Positions 39,364-46,738 of a stretch of 64,000 bases of DNA are shown in pieces. The stretch comes from Streptomyces sp. Edi4 (GTDB lineage: Bacteria > Actinomycetota > Actinomycetes > Streptomycetales > Streptomycetaceae): the NCBI RefSeq assembly GCF_040253615.1, contig NZ_JBEJGY010000004.1, forward strand, positions 2,790,001 to 2,854,000, read 5' to 3'. The translations under genes and the position numbers were made by a program. The first letter of the stretch is position 1, and each line of letters starts with the position of its first letter. Below the pieces are notes generated by a model. That model was not told the DNA's origin. It saw nothing but the letters and a program-made list of their open reading frames with translations, and did not search any database.

Positions 39364-41247
39364 TCACAGATGGCGGCGTCGGGCGGTGACGTGCCGTTCG
39401 TACTCCTCGCGGGCCGTGACCGCCGGCTGACGGGTCGCGGTCTCGGCCACGGGCACATCCCACCACGCCTGGGCCGGGGGCGGGCCCGACACTGTGTCGG
39501 GCGTTTCGGTCTCCACGTAGACACATGTGGGAACGTCCTGCGAGCGTGCCCACGTGAGGGCTTCTCGCAGGTCACGCACGGTTTCCGCGCGCCGCACCCG
39601 CATCCCGAGCGAGGCCGCGTTGGCCGCGAGGTCCACCGGCAGGGGCGCGCCGTCACAGGCGCCGTCCGCCCCCCGGAACCGGTACGCCGTGCCGAACCGC
39701 TCACCCCCCACCGCCTGCGAGAGCCCACCGATCGAGGCGTACCCATGGTTGTTCAGGATCACCACCTTGATGGGGATGTTCTCCTGCACGGCGGTGACGA
39801 TCTCGGTCGGATTCATCAGATACGTACCGTCGCCGACCAGCGCCCACACCGGCCGGCCCGGCGCGGCGAGGGCGACTCCGATGGCCGCCGGGATCTCATA
39901 GCCCATGCAGGAGTAGCCGTATTCGACGTGGTACTGATCGCGCGAACGGGTCCGCCACAGCTGGTGGAGGTCGCCGGGGAGCGAGCCCGCCGCGTTGATC
40001 AGGATGTCGTCCCCGGTCACCAACGTGTCGAGTACGCCGAGGACTTGGGCCTGCGTGGGGCGCGCCGTCTCGCAGGCCGGGGCGTACGCGGCCTCGACCC
40101 TGCGCTCCCACTCCCCCTTCAGGCGCGCGCACTCGGCCTCGTACTCCGCCGGTACGCGATGCCCCGTCAGCGCCTCGCGCAGCGCGGCCAGCCCGGTGCG
40201 GGCGTCGCCGGTCAGCTGCCGCCCGCCCATCTTGAGCGCGTCGGCGGGACGGATGTTCAGGTTGATGAAGCGGACGTCCGGGTTCTGGAAGAGGGTGGCG
40301 GACGCGGTGGTGAAGTCGGTCCAGCGGGTGCCGACGCCGAGCACCACGTCGGCTGCGCGGGCCAGCGCGTCGGCGGCGGCCGTGCCGGTGTGGCCGATGC
40401 CGCCGACGTCCTGGGGATGGTCGTGGTCGAGGGCGCCCTTGCCGGCCTGGGTGCTCGCCACCGGGATGCCGGTGGACCGCGCGAAGGCGTCGAGTTCGCT
40501 CTGGGCCCGGGCGTGCCGCACCCCGCCGCCCACCACGACGAGCGGCCGCCGAGCCTCCCGCAACTCCCGCGCCGCCCACGCCAGTTCGTCCGGATCGACG
40601 GCGGGGGCGCGGACCGGCCACACCCGCTCGCGGAAGAACTCCTCGGGCCAGTCGTACGCCTCCGCCTGGACGTCCTGCGGCAGCGCGAGCGTGACCGCGC
40701 CCGTGTTCGCGGGGTCGGCCAGGACACCCATCGCGTTCAGGGCGGCCGGGATCAGCGCCTCGGGCCGGGTCACGCGGTCGAAGTAGCGCGAGACCGGCCG
40801 CAGGCAGTCGTTGACCGACACATCGCCCGCGTAGGGGACTTCGAGCTGTTGCAGCACCGGGTCGGCGGGCCGGGCGGCGAAAATGTCGCCGGGCAGCAGG
40901 AGCACCGGCAGGTGGTTGACGGTGGCCAGGGCCGCGCCGGTGACCAGGTTGGTGGCGCCTGGCCCGATCGAGGTGGTCACCGCGTGCGCGGAGAGCCGCC
41001 CCGACTGGCGGGCGTAACCCACGGCCGCGTGCACCATGGCCTGCTCGTTTCGGCCCTGGTGGAAGGGCATGGCCCCGGGCCCGGATTCGAGCAGGGCCTG
41101 CCCGATCCCGGCGACGTTGCCATGCCCGAAGATGCCCCAAGTGGCCGCGATCAGGCGGTGGTTGACGCCGTCGCACGCGGTGTACTGGCGGGCCAGGAAC
41201 GCGATCAGCGCCTGGGCGGTGGTGAGGCGGCGCGTTCTGCCGGTCAC
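39364..41247 (-). CDS. iolD: 3D-(3,5/4)-trihydroxycyclohexane-1,2-dione hydrolase
   Basis: GTG at 41247, overlapping the iolB stop as GTGA. 627 residues. A thiamine-diphosphate enzyme: N-terminal domain with GIFGHGNVAGIGQAL and the conserved Glu in GRNEQAMVHAAVGYAR, and a C-terminal ThDP motif VGDGTYLMNPTEI with NNHGYASIGGLSQ. These are hallmark IolD segments. It opens the ring of the trione product made by IolE, giving 5-deoxy-D-glucuronate. It is placed between iolB and mmsA. Confidence 0.95.
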   Translation of the reverse strand: MTGRTRRLTTAQALIAFLARQYTACDGVNHRLIAATWGIFGHGNVAGIGQALLESGPGAMPFHQGRNEQAMVHAAVGYARQSGRLSAHAVTTSIGPGATNLVTGAALATVNHLPVLLLPGDIFAARPADPVLQQLEVPYAGDVSVNDCLRPVSRYFDRVTRPEALIPAALNAMGVLADPANTGAVTLALPQDVQAEAYDWPEEFFRERVWPVRAPAVDPDELAWAARELREARRPLVVVGGGVRHARAQSELDAFARSTGIPVASTQAGKGALDHDHPQDVGGIGHTGTAAADALARAADVVLGVGTRWTDFTTASATLFQNPDVRFINLNIRPADALKMGGRQLTGDARTGLAALREALTGHRVPAEYEAECARLKGEWERRVEAAYAPACETARPTQAQVLGVLDTLVTGDDILINAAGSLPGDLHQLWRTRSRDQYHVEYGYSCMGYEIPAAIGVALAAPGRPVWALVGDGTYLMNPTEIVTAVQENIPIKVVILNNHGYASIGGLSQAVGGERFGTAYRFRGADGACDGAPLPVDLAANAASLGMRVRRAETVRDLREALTWARSQDVPTCVYVETETPDTVSGPPPAQAWWDVPVAETATRQPAVTAREEYERHVTARRRHL

Positions 41248-42059
41248 TGGTATCCCTCCATGTGGTCGGGGTGGAAGGAGATCTTCCACTCCCGTTCCTG
41301 CCCCGGGCCCGCCATCACGTTCAGGTAGTACATGGCGTTTGCCGGCTGGGCGATCGACGGCCCGTGCCAGCCGTTGGGCACGAGCACCGCGTCGCCGGAG
41401 CGCACTTCGGCGAGCAGATCCGCGCCACCGGGCCGGGACGGCGCGACGCGCTGGTAGCCGTAGCCGTCCGGGTGCTCGAACGCGAAGTAGTAGATCTCCT
41501 CCAGTACGCTCTCGCGGCCCGGCCGGTGCTCGTCGTGTTTGTGCGGCGGATAGGAGGACCAGTTGCCGCCGGGCGTGATCACCTCGACGGCGATCAGGCG
41601 CTCGCACGCGAAGGCGTCGGCGGCGGCGAAGTTGCGCACGGTACGGGCGGTGGTGCCCGAGCCGCGCGCCTCTACGGGCACCTCCGGCGCGGGGGCGTGG
41701 CGAGCGGGGAGTCGGCGCTCGCACCGCGCTCCTGTCAGCGCGAACCGGCCTCCCGCGCCGGAGGAGATCCGGGCGTGCGCGGCACGCGGGACGTAGACGA
41801 AGTCGGTGGGCCCATCGAAGACGCTCTCGCGGCCCGCGAGGCGGAGCTCCAGGCCGTCCACGCGTACCGTGGCGCCGCCGCTGAGCGGCACCACGAGCCA
41901 TTCGCTGTCCCCGGTGTCGAGCTGGTGCGAGCCGCCGGGCGGCAGGTCGAGGACGCGCAGCGAGGAGTAGTCCCAGCCGGCGCGTTCGGGGCCGATGTCG
42001 AGTGCGTACGGGGCGCGGGCCGATGCGCCCGCCCGTACCAGCAGTTCCTGGTGATCCAT
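41244..42059 (-). CDS. iolB: 5-deoxy-glucuronate isomerase
   Basis: ATG at 42059, 271 residues, the normal length. Bicupin: first cupin around residues 30-110, second with PPHKHDEHRPGRESVLEEIY (metal-binding His and Glu) and later GDAVLVPNGWHGPSIA. Converts 5-deoxy-glucuronate to 5-dehydro-2-deoxy-gluconate, the substrate of IolC. 32 bases downstream of the aldolase gene. Confidence 0.95.
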   Translation of the reverse strand: MDHQELLVRAGASARAPYALDIGPERAGWDYSSLRVLDLPPGGSHQLDTGDSEWLVVPLSGGATVRVDGLELRLAGRESVFDGPTDFVYVPRAAHARISSGAGGRFALTGARCERRLPARHAPAPEVPVEARGSGTTARTVRNFAAADAFACERLIAVEVITPGGNWSSYPPHKHDEHRPGRESVLEEIYYFAFEHPDGYGYQRVAPSRPGGADLLAEVRSGDAVLVPNGWHGPSIAQPANAMYYLNVMAGPGQEREWKISFHPDHMEGYQ

Positions 42060-42091
42060 GCCCGATCCCTACCCTTCCCCGGTGGTCATCG

Positions 42092-42979
42092 CTACAGCAG
42101 GCCGACGGCGGTGTCGACGGCCGCCGCCACGTCGCCGTCGGGCGGATAGAGCAGCGAGCGTCCTGCGACCAGGCCCTGCACGGTGGGCAGGCGCAGGGCG
42201 CCGCGCCACTTCTCGAACGCGGCGTCCTGGTCGTCCCCGATGTCGCCGCCGAGCAGCACGGCGGGCAGCGTGCTGGTGGCCATGACCTGGGCCATGTCGT
42301 CGGGGTTCGCGGTGACGGGCACCTTGAGCCAGGTGTACGCGGACGTGCCGGCCAGGCCAGAGGCGATGGCGATGGAGCGGGTGACGGCGTCGGCGGACAG
42401 GTCGACGCGAAGCGTGCCCTCGGCCCTTCGGCAGATGAACGGCTCGATGAACACGGGGAGTTGACGCGCGGCCATGTCGTCGACGGCGCGGGCGGCGGCG
42501 TGCAGCGTGTCGAGCGAGCCGGGGTCCTGGTAGTCGATCCTGAGCAGGAGTTTGCCCGCGTCGAAGCCGAGCCGGGCCAGGTCCTCCGCGCGGTGGCCGG
42601 TGAAGCGGTCGTCGAGTTCGAATGCGGCTCCGGCGAGGCCGCCGCGGTTCATGGAACCGATGACGACCTTGTCGTCCAGGGCGCCGAGCAGCAGCAGGTC
42701 CTCCAGGACGTCGGCGCCGGCCAGCACGCCGTCCACGCCGGGCCGCGCCAGGGCCAGGCAGAGCCGGTCGAGCAGGTCGCCCCGGTCGGCCATGGCGAGC
42801 GCGTCGGCGCCCACGCCGAGCGCGCCGCGGGCGGGGTGGTCGGCGGCGATCACCAGGAGCCGCCCGCCCTCACCGCGCAGCAGCGGCCTGCGTGCCCGGC
42901 GGGCGGCGGCCTCTGCGACGGCTTCGGGGTGGCGGGCCCTGATCCGCGCGAGGCCGCCCGGCCCAAGGGGGGCGCTCAT
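42092..42979 (-). CDS. IolJ-like class I aldolase, (beta/alpha)8 fold
   Basis: ATG at 42979 overlaps the iolC stop (ATGA). 295 residues of TIM-barrel type: LLVIAADHPARGALGVG, then VDGVLAGADVLEDLLLLGAL, VIGSMNRGGLAGAAFELDDR, LLRIDYQDPGSLDTL, TWLKVPVTAN with the presumed Schiff-base Lys, and LLGGDIGDD. This family sits in actinobacterial iol clusters in place of the classical IolJ and is presumed to split the IolC product (2-deoxy-5-keto-gluconate 6-phosphate) into dihydroxyacetone phosphate and malonate semialdehyde. The assignment rests on position plus fold. Confidence 0.8.
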   Translation of the reverse strand: MSAPLGPGGLARIRARHPEAVAEAAARRARRPLLRGEGGRLLVIAADHPARGALGVGADALAMADRGDLLDRLCLALARPGVDGVLAGADVLEDLLLLGALDDKVVIGSMNRGGLAGAAFELDDRFTGHRAEDLARLGFDAGKLLLRIDYQDPGSLDTLHAAARAVDDMAARQLPVFIEPFICRRAEGTLRVDLSADAVTRSIAIASGLAGTSAYTWLKVPVTANPDDMAQVMATSTLPAVLLGGDIGDDQDAAFEKWRGALRLPTVQGLVAGRSLLYPPDGDVAAAVDTAVGLL

Positions 42980-44364
42980 GCCCGGCCGCCCTTCAGGACG
43001 CGTTCGACCTCGGCGGGCGTGGGCATGGCGGAGGAGCAGGCGAGGCGGGAGGCGACGATGGCGCCGGCGGCGTTGGCGTACCGCATGACGCGGTCCAGCT
43101 CCCACCCGGCGAGCAGCCCGTGGCAGAGCGCCCCGCCGAACGCGTCGCCCGCGCCGAGCCCGTTGACCACGTCGACGGGTACGGGCGCGACCTCGGCGAC
43201 CGTGCCGTCGCGGTGCACGGCGAGCACGCCCCTGGGCCCCTGCTTGACGACGGCGAGCTCGACCCCGGCCCCGAGCAGCGCCTCGGCCGCGGCCCGGGGC
43301 TCCCGCTCCCCGGTGGCCACCTCGCACTCGTCGAGGTTGCCGACGGCGACGGTGGCATGAGCGAGCGCCGCGCGGTAGTGCGGCCGCGCTTCGGCGGGAT
43401 CCGCCCAGAACATGGGCCGCCAATCCAGATCAAAAACGGTATGCCCCGAGCGACCCGAGCACCCGAAACCCGGACGCACCGCACCCAGCCCCCGGCGGGT
43501 TTCGGGAAGGGCCGGGGCGGGGCCCAGATCGCCTTCCGCCCCGGGCGCCTCCTGGCCCGCTCCCGCCGCGCTCCCCCAGGCCGGCTCGACCCCGGAAGCC
43601 CCCTCAACGGAACCCGCGCCCCCGGCCCCCGGACGCACCGTCCCCGCCGCCCCCGGGCCCCCACCCGCACCCAGCCCCCGGCGGGTTTCGAGGAGGGGCG
43701 GGGTGGGAGAAGGCTCGTGCCTTGCTCGTAGGGCCGCCAGCGTCGCGCTTCGGCTCGGTTCCGCGCACAGACCCGTCCCCGTCACCCAGAAGATCCTGGC
43801 CGCCCGGACCGCCGCGAGGTCCAACTCCCCTTCCCTCAGCTCCAGATCGGGCGCCTTGGGCAGCCGGTAGAAGTACAGCGGGAAGTCGTCCGGCGGGAAC
43901 ACCTCGCAGAACGTGACCGGCGTGGGCAGGCCGTCCACCGGCGTGGCCCAGCGCGCGTCCACCCCGAACTCGCCCAGCTCCGTACGGAGATAGTCCCCGA
44001 ACGGGTCGCGCCCCGTGCGGGTGATGACAGCGGTCCGGCGCCCGAGGCGCGCCGCGGCGACCGCCACGTTGGAGGGCGAGCCGCCCAGGAACTTGCCGAA
44101 CGAGGTGACCTTGGCGAGCGACACCCCGGTCTGCAAGGGGTAGAGGTCGACCCCGATCCGGCCCATGGTGATCACGTCGTACGGGGGCGAGGAGGCAGCG
44201 ACCGCCGGCCCGGACACGGGCCCCAGGCCGGAGGCGGGCGGCGTGGGGCCCGGATCGGAGGCGGGCCGCACGGGCCCCGCGCCGGAGGCAGGGGGCGGGG
44301 GAACCGGGGGCGGGACGCTCCCCGGTCCGTCCGCCCGTCCCGTGCCGTACGAAGCCTCGTCCAT
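42976..44364 (-). CDS. iolC: 5-dehydro-2-deoxygluconokinase with large insertion
   Basis: ATG at 44364. 462 residues against ~320 usual. PfkB family: YDVITMGRIGVDLYPLQTG (from residue 62), FLGGSPSNVAVAAARLGRRT, HTVFDLDWRPMFWADPAEAR (308 on), NGLGAGDAFGGALCHGLLAG with catalytic Asp407. Two non-family parts are added: a ~60-residue Pro/Gly repeat at the N-terminus and a ~91-residue Gly/Ala/Pro insertion at 217-307 between AALRARH and HTVFDLDW, made of repeat DNA (43444-43716). Both keep the frame, and all kinase motifs survive. It phosphorylates 2-deoxy-5-keto-gluconate at C6. First gene of the leftward iol operon. Confidence 0.9.
   Translation of the reverse strand: MDEASYGTGRADGPGSVPPPVPPPPASGAGPVRPASDPGPTPPASGLGPVSGPAVAASSPPYDVITMGRIGVDLYPLQTGVSLAKVTSFGKFLGGSPSNVAVAAARLGRRTAVITRTGRDPFGDYLRTELGEFGVDARWATPVDGLPTPVTFCEVFPPDDFPLYFYRLPKAPDLELREGELDLAAVRAARIFWVTGTGLCAEPSRSATLAALRARHEPSPTPPLLETRRGLGAGGGPGAAGTVRPGAGGAGSVEGASGVEPAWGSAAGAGQEAPGAEGDLGPAPALPETRRGLGAVRPGFGCSGRSGHTVFDLDWRPMFWADPAEARPHYRAALAHATVAVGNLDECEVATGEREPRAAAEALLGAGVELAVVKQGPRGVLAVHRDGTVAEVAPVPVDVVNGLGAGDAFGGALCHGLLAGWELDRVMRYANAAGAIVASRLACSSAMPTPAEVERVLKGGRA
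43444..43716 (-). repeat. repeat-type insertion inside iolC
   Basis: About 270 bp, in frame, flanked by intact IolC sequence. Two copies of a GAAACCCGCCGGGGGCTGGG unit lie at its ends (near 43481-43502 and 43669-43690), in the same orientation, giving the repeated peptide ETRRGLGA. Between them are low-complexity G/C-rich units. The unit resembles intergenic repeats common in Streptomyces, here captured in a coding region. Confidence 0.75.
44205..44320 (-). repeat. GC-rich minisatellite coding the IolC N-terminal extension
   Basis: Imperfect units of about 33 bases built on GGCCCC-n-CGGAGGCGGGC give the peptide units PASGAGPVRP, PASDPGPTPP and PASGLGPVSG. This disordered extension is absent from ordinary IolC proteins, which start near YDVITMGRIG. 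Confidence 0.65.
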
Positions 44365-44422
44365 GCGCAGCGCACATCCCCTCGGATCGCCCGGCGGCCG
44401 CCGCCGATGGCCCTGGGCCCCA

Positions 44423-44474
44423 GGTCTAGCCGCCTCCTCCCACCCCTGTCAATCTTTTGTCCTTACATTAGGAC
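44423..44474. promoter_or_regulatory. divergent iolC / iolE-like promoter region with inverted repeat
   Basis: Leftward: a -35 TTGACA (44453 to 44448) and a -10-like TAGACC (44428 to 44423) 18 bases apart. Rightward: a -10-like TACATT at 44464-44469. The inverted repeat GTCCT-TACATT-AGGAC (44459-44474) overlaps the rightward -10, a good place for a repressor of the inositol genes. Predicted from sequence only. Confidence 0.5.
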
Positions 44475-44516
44475 GTGACCTTGACACCCCTCCGGCGCCC
44501 CCGGAAGGCTGGCCCC

Positions 44517-45419
44517 ATGACGACGGCGAAGACCCGCATCCGGATCGGTTCGGCCCCCGACTCCTGGGGCGTCTGGTTCCCCGACGACCCCCGTCAAGTC
44601 CCTTGGCGGCGCTTCCTGGACGAGGTGGCCCACGCCGGCTACCGCTGGATCGAACTGGGACCGTACGGCTACCTCCCCACCGATCCCGCGCGCCTCGCCG
44701 AGGAGACCGCCGCACGCGGTCTGCGCGTCTCGGCCGGCACGGTGTTCACGGGGCTGCACCACGGCCCCGCGGTGTGGGAGCGGACTTGGGCGCACGTGTC
44801 CCAGGTGGCCGCGCTCGCCCAGGCGTCCGGCGCCGGGCACCTCGTCGTCATTCCGTCGTTCTGGCGCGACGACAAGAGCGGCGAGGTCCTGGAGGAGCGC
44901 ACCCTGACGGCCGCGCAGTGGCGCGATCTGGCGGGCCAGACCGAGCGCCTGGCCCGCGAGGTACGGGACCGGTACGGCCTGCGCGTGGTCGTGCACCCGC
45001 ACGCGGACACCCACATCGACAGCGAGGAGAGCGTGGTCCGCTTCCTGCACTCCACCGACTCCGGCCTGGTCTCGCTCTGCCTGGACACCGGGCACTACGC
45101 GTACTGCGGCGGCGACAGCGTCAAGCTGATCGAGACGTACGGGGAGCGGATCGGCTACCTCCACCTCAAGCAGGTGGACCCCGAGGTGCTGGCCCGGGTG
45201 CGCGCCGCCGGAACGCCGTTCGGGCCGGCCGTCGCGCAGGGCGTGATGTGCGAGCCGCCGCGCGGCGTGCCCGCGCTGGAGCCGGTGCTCGCGGCGGCCC
45301 AGGCCCTGGACGTCGACCTGTTCGCGATCGTCGAGCAGGACATGTACCCGTGCGATCCCGACCGCCCCCTGCCCATCGCGGAACGCACCCGCGCCTTCCT
45401 GCGCTCGTGCGGCGCCTGA
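44517..45419 (+). CDS. myo-inosose-2 dehydratase-like TIM-barrel protein
   Basis: ATG 44517 behind GGAAGG; GTG 44475 would extend it with Pro/Arg. 300 residues of the xylose-isomerase-like TIM barrel. It begins IRIGSAPDSWGVWFPDDPRQ, the signature start of IolE-type proteins, followed by RWIELGPYGYLPTDP, VVHPHADTHIDSEESV, LDTGHYAYCGGD and YLHLKQVDPEVL with acidic and His metal ligands. IolE dehydrates 2-keto-myo-inositol. It is divergent from the iol operon, which lacks any other iolE, so this is its probable supplier. Confidence 0.8.
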   Translation: MTTAKTRIRIGSAPDSWGVWFPDDPRQVPWRRFLDEVAHAGYRWIELGPYGYLPTDPARLAEETAARGLRVSAGTVFTGLHHGPAVWERTWAHVSQVAALAQASGAGHLVVIPSFWRDDKSGEVLEERTLTAAQWRDLAGQTERLAREVRDRYGLRVVVHPHADTHIDSEESVVRFLHSTDSGLVSLCLDTGHYAYCGGDSVKLIETYGERIGYLHLKQVDPEVLARVRAAGTPFGPAVAQGVMCEPPRGVPALEPVLAAAQALDVDLFAIVEQDMYPCDPDRPLPIAERTRAFLRSCGA

Positions 45420-45712
45420 CCACCGGCGCCTCACTGGCCCCCGGCGCCCCGTCGACCCCGCCCCACCGCACCACCCATTTGCCCCGACACCGCCCCAACA
45501 GCCCTCTTTCTCACTCCTGTTACAAGGATCTCCCTCCCGTCACACATGTCTCGATTACGCGGGTCTTGCGTCACAGCCGGTCGACAGGCGGCCCCTCGGC
45601 ATCACTCTGTGTCGTTCAACGGGCACAGGCTGAGTGATCGCCACACGTTCGCGCCGCAGCTCCCCCGACGGCCTTCCGGCCGCCGCTGCGGCGTACGCAG
45701 GAGGTGCCGCAC
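45420..45712. other. intergenic region before small HTH gene
   Basis: 293 bases without a convincing gene. It contains promoter-like AT-rich patches near 45480-45620 and the ribosome site AGGAGG of the next gene. No strong hairpin was recognised. Confidence 0.5.
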
Positions 45713-45913
45713 ATGACCGACCGACGGCTCTGGTCCTACAAGGAGATCGCCGCGCACATCCGGGTGCAGCCCGACACCGTGCGCTCGTATCGCAAACACG
45801 GACTTCTTCCCGCGCCGGACCTCGTGGAGAACGGCAAACCCTATTGGTTCGCGGACACCATCCGTACATGGGTGGCGCGCCGCCCGGGCAATCGCGGCCG
45901 TCGCGACGGCTGA
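45713..45913 (+). CDS. small MerR/AlpA-type helix-turn-helix protein
   Basis: ATG 45713 at good distance from AGGAGG. 66 residues: a single winged HTH, WSYKEIAAHIRVQPDTVRSY followed by RKHGLLPAPDLVENGKPYWF and ADTIRTWVARRPGNRGRR. The first helix-turn-helix and wing match the AlpA/excisionase class. In chromosomes such proteins act as small DNA-binding regulators. It could alternatively be an excisionase-like factor, but no integrase is nearby. It ends just before the copper operator. Confidence 0.75.
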   Translation: MTDRRLWSYKEIAAHIRVQPDTVRSYRKHGLLPAPDLVENGKPYWFADTIRTWVARRPGNRGRRDG

Positions 45914-45933
45914 CCCCCACCCCTTCCCCGCTT

Positions 45934-45954
45934 TATACCCCCTAGGGGTATAGT
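45934..45954 (+). promoter_or_regulatory. CsoR-type copper operator over a -10 box
   Basis: TATACCCC-CTA-GGGGTATA is a perfect inverted repeat with 8-bp arms (45934-45952), the pattern of actinobacterial CsoR sites controlling copper genes. The overlapping TATAGT (45949-45954) is a good -10 box, so a bound repressor would block the promoter of copZ until copper binds it. Confidence 0.75.
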
Positions 45955-45999
45955 CTGGGTACAGCCGTGAACCCGTACGCCCGTAAAGAGGAGAACGCC

Positions 46000-46224
46000 A
46001 TGACCGCCGAGACCGTCACCACCGTCTACCGGGTGTCCGGCATGACCTGCGGCCACTGCGAGGGCGCGGTGACCGAGGAGATCTCCGGCATCGAGGGGGT
46101 CAGCTCGGTGAAGGCCGTCGCCTCCACCGGGGAGGTCACCGTCGTGTCCGCCGCGCCGCTGGACGAGGAGGCCGTGCGGGCCGCCGTCGACGAAGCGGGT
46201 TATGAACTGGTCGGCCGCGCCTGA
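46000..46224 (+). CDS. copZ: copper chaperone, heavy-metal-associated domain
   Basis: ATG 46000 behind GAGGAGAA. 74 residues of HMA fold: VSGMTCGHCEGAVTEEISGI with the MTCxxC metal site, then SSVKAVASTGEVTVVSAAPL and YELVG at the end. CopZ proteins carry Cu(I) in the cytoplasm to a CopA-type efflux ATPase. The CsoR-type operator upstream supports copper induction. The partner ATPase is not in the window; a strong hairpin ends the transcript. Confidence 0.9.
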   Translation: MTAETVTTVYRVSGMTCGHCEGAVTEEISGIEGVSSVKAVASTGEVTVVSAAPLDEEAVRAAVDEAGYELVGRA

Positions 46225-46244
46225 CCCTCCGAACCCCCAAGCCT

Positions 46245-46274
46245 CCGGCGCCGATCCGTACGGGTCGGCGCCGG
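46245..46274 (+). terminator. hairpin terminator after copZ
   Basis: A 13-bp stem CCGGCGCCGATCC / GGGTCGGCGCCGG (46245-46257 and 46262-46274) with one G-U pair and a GTAC loop. No T-run. It starts 20 bases after the copZ stop. Confidence 0.75.
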
Positions 46275-46430
46275 TCCGCGTGTGTGCGGCCCTGGCGCTC
46301 GCCCGCGTATTCGTGGTACCCAAAACCCTACGGTCGCGTTCCTTCACCTGACCTCCACAAAGAGATCTAGATCACAGAGGTTTCGAGGTAACCATCGGGA
46401 GGGGTCGGGAGTCTAAGTGGGCGATGCCAC

Positions 46431-46651
46431 GGATGTCTTGGGGGACGTCCATGGAATGTCTTGGGGGACGTTCCAGGCAACGCGTTGGCCGGGGCACGTA
46501 CGTCGGGAGCTTTGAGCGGCCCACCGACAGGTACGTACCCCGGCAGACCGCCTAGACCCCCGGCTCGGATCCCGTGGGGGGAATCCGCACCGGGAAACAG
46601 GGAAGCGCCCCGGCTGTCGACCCGTGGGGGGATCGGCAGCGGGGCGCTTTT
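46431..46651 (+). ncRNA. candidate structured RNA with two tandem hairpins and terminator
   Basis: GGATGTCTTGGGGGACGTCC (46431-46450) and GGAATGTCTTGGGG continuing to 46474 fold into two near-identical hairpins with TTGGGG loops and G-U-compensated stems. A hairpin with a T-run ends at 46651. No protein fits between copZ and citA on the plus strand. It could be a small RNA or the untranslated leader of something else; on the minus strand the loops would be C-rich. Not matched to any known RNA family with confidence. Confidence 0.4.
46605..46651 (+). terminator. intrinsic terminator, plus strand, 3' of citrate synthase
   Basis: GCGCCCCG (46605-46612) pairs with CGGGGCGC (46640-46647) and is followed by TTTT (46648-46651). 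It lies between the candidate RNA and the end of the leftward citrate synthase gene, which stops at 46739; the stem may also serve that gene. Confidence 0.7.
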
Positions 46652-46738
46652 CCGTGTGCGGAGCGCGGGGCGGGCCGCCTCAGCGAAGCGGATCGGGCGC
46701 CGCGACGGCGCTCAGTCGCACGAGGTCGCGAAATCCGC

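Noticed and set aside
45713..45913. Reading the small HTH gene as an excisionase of a second mobile element.
   Set aside because: No integrase, attachment site or other element gene is nearby, and the surroundings are ordinary chromosomal genes.
46431..46474. Interpretation of the tandem hairpins as a 6C RNA.
   Set aside because: Loops on the minus strand have a run of about five C with AA, and the plus strand has G runs; neither matches the six-C loops closely enough to name it.
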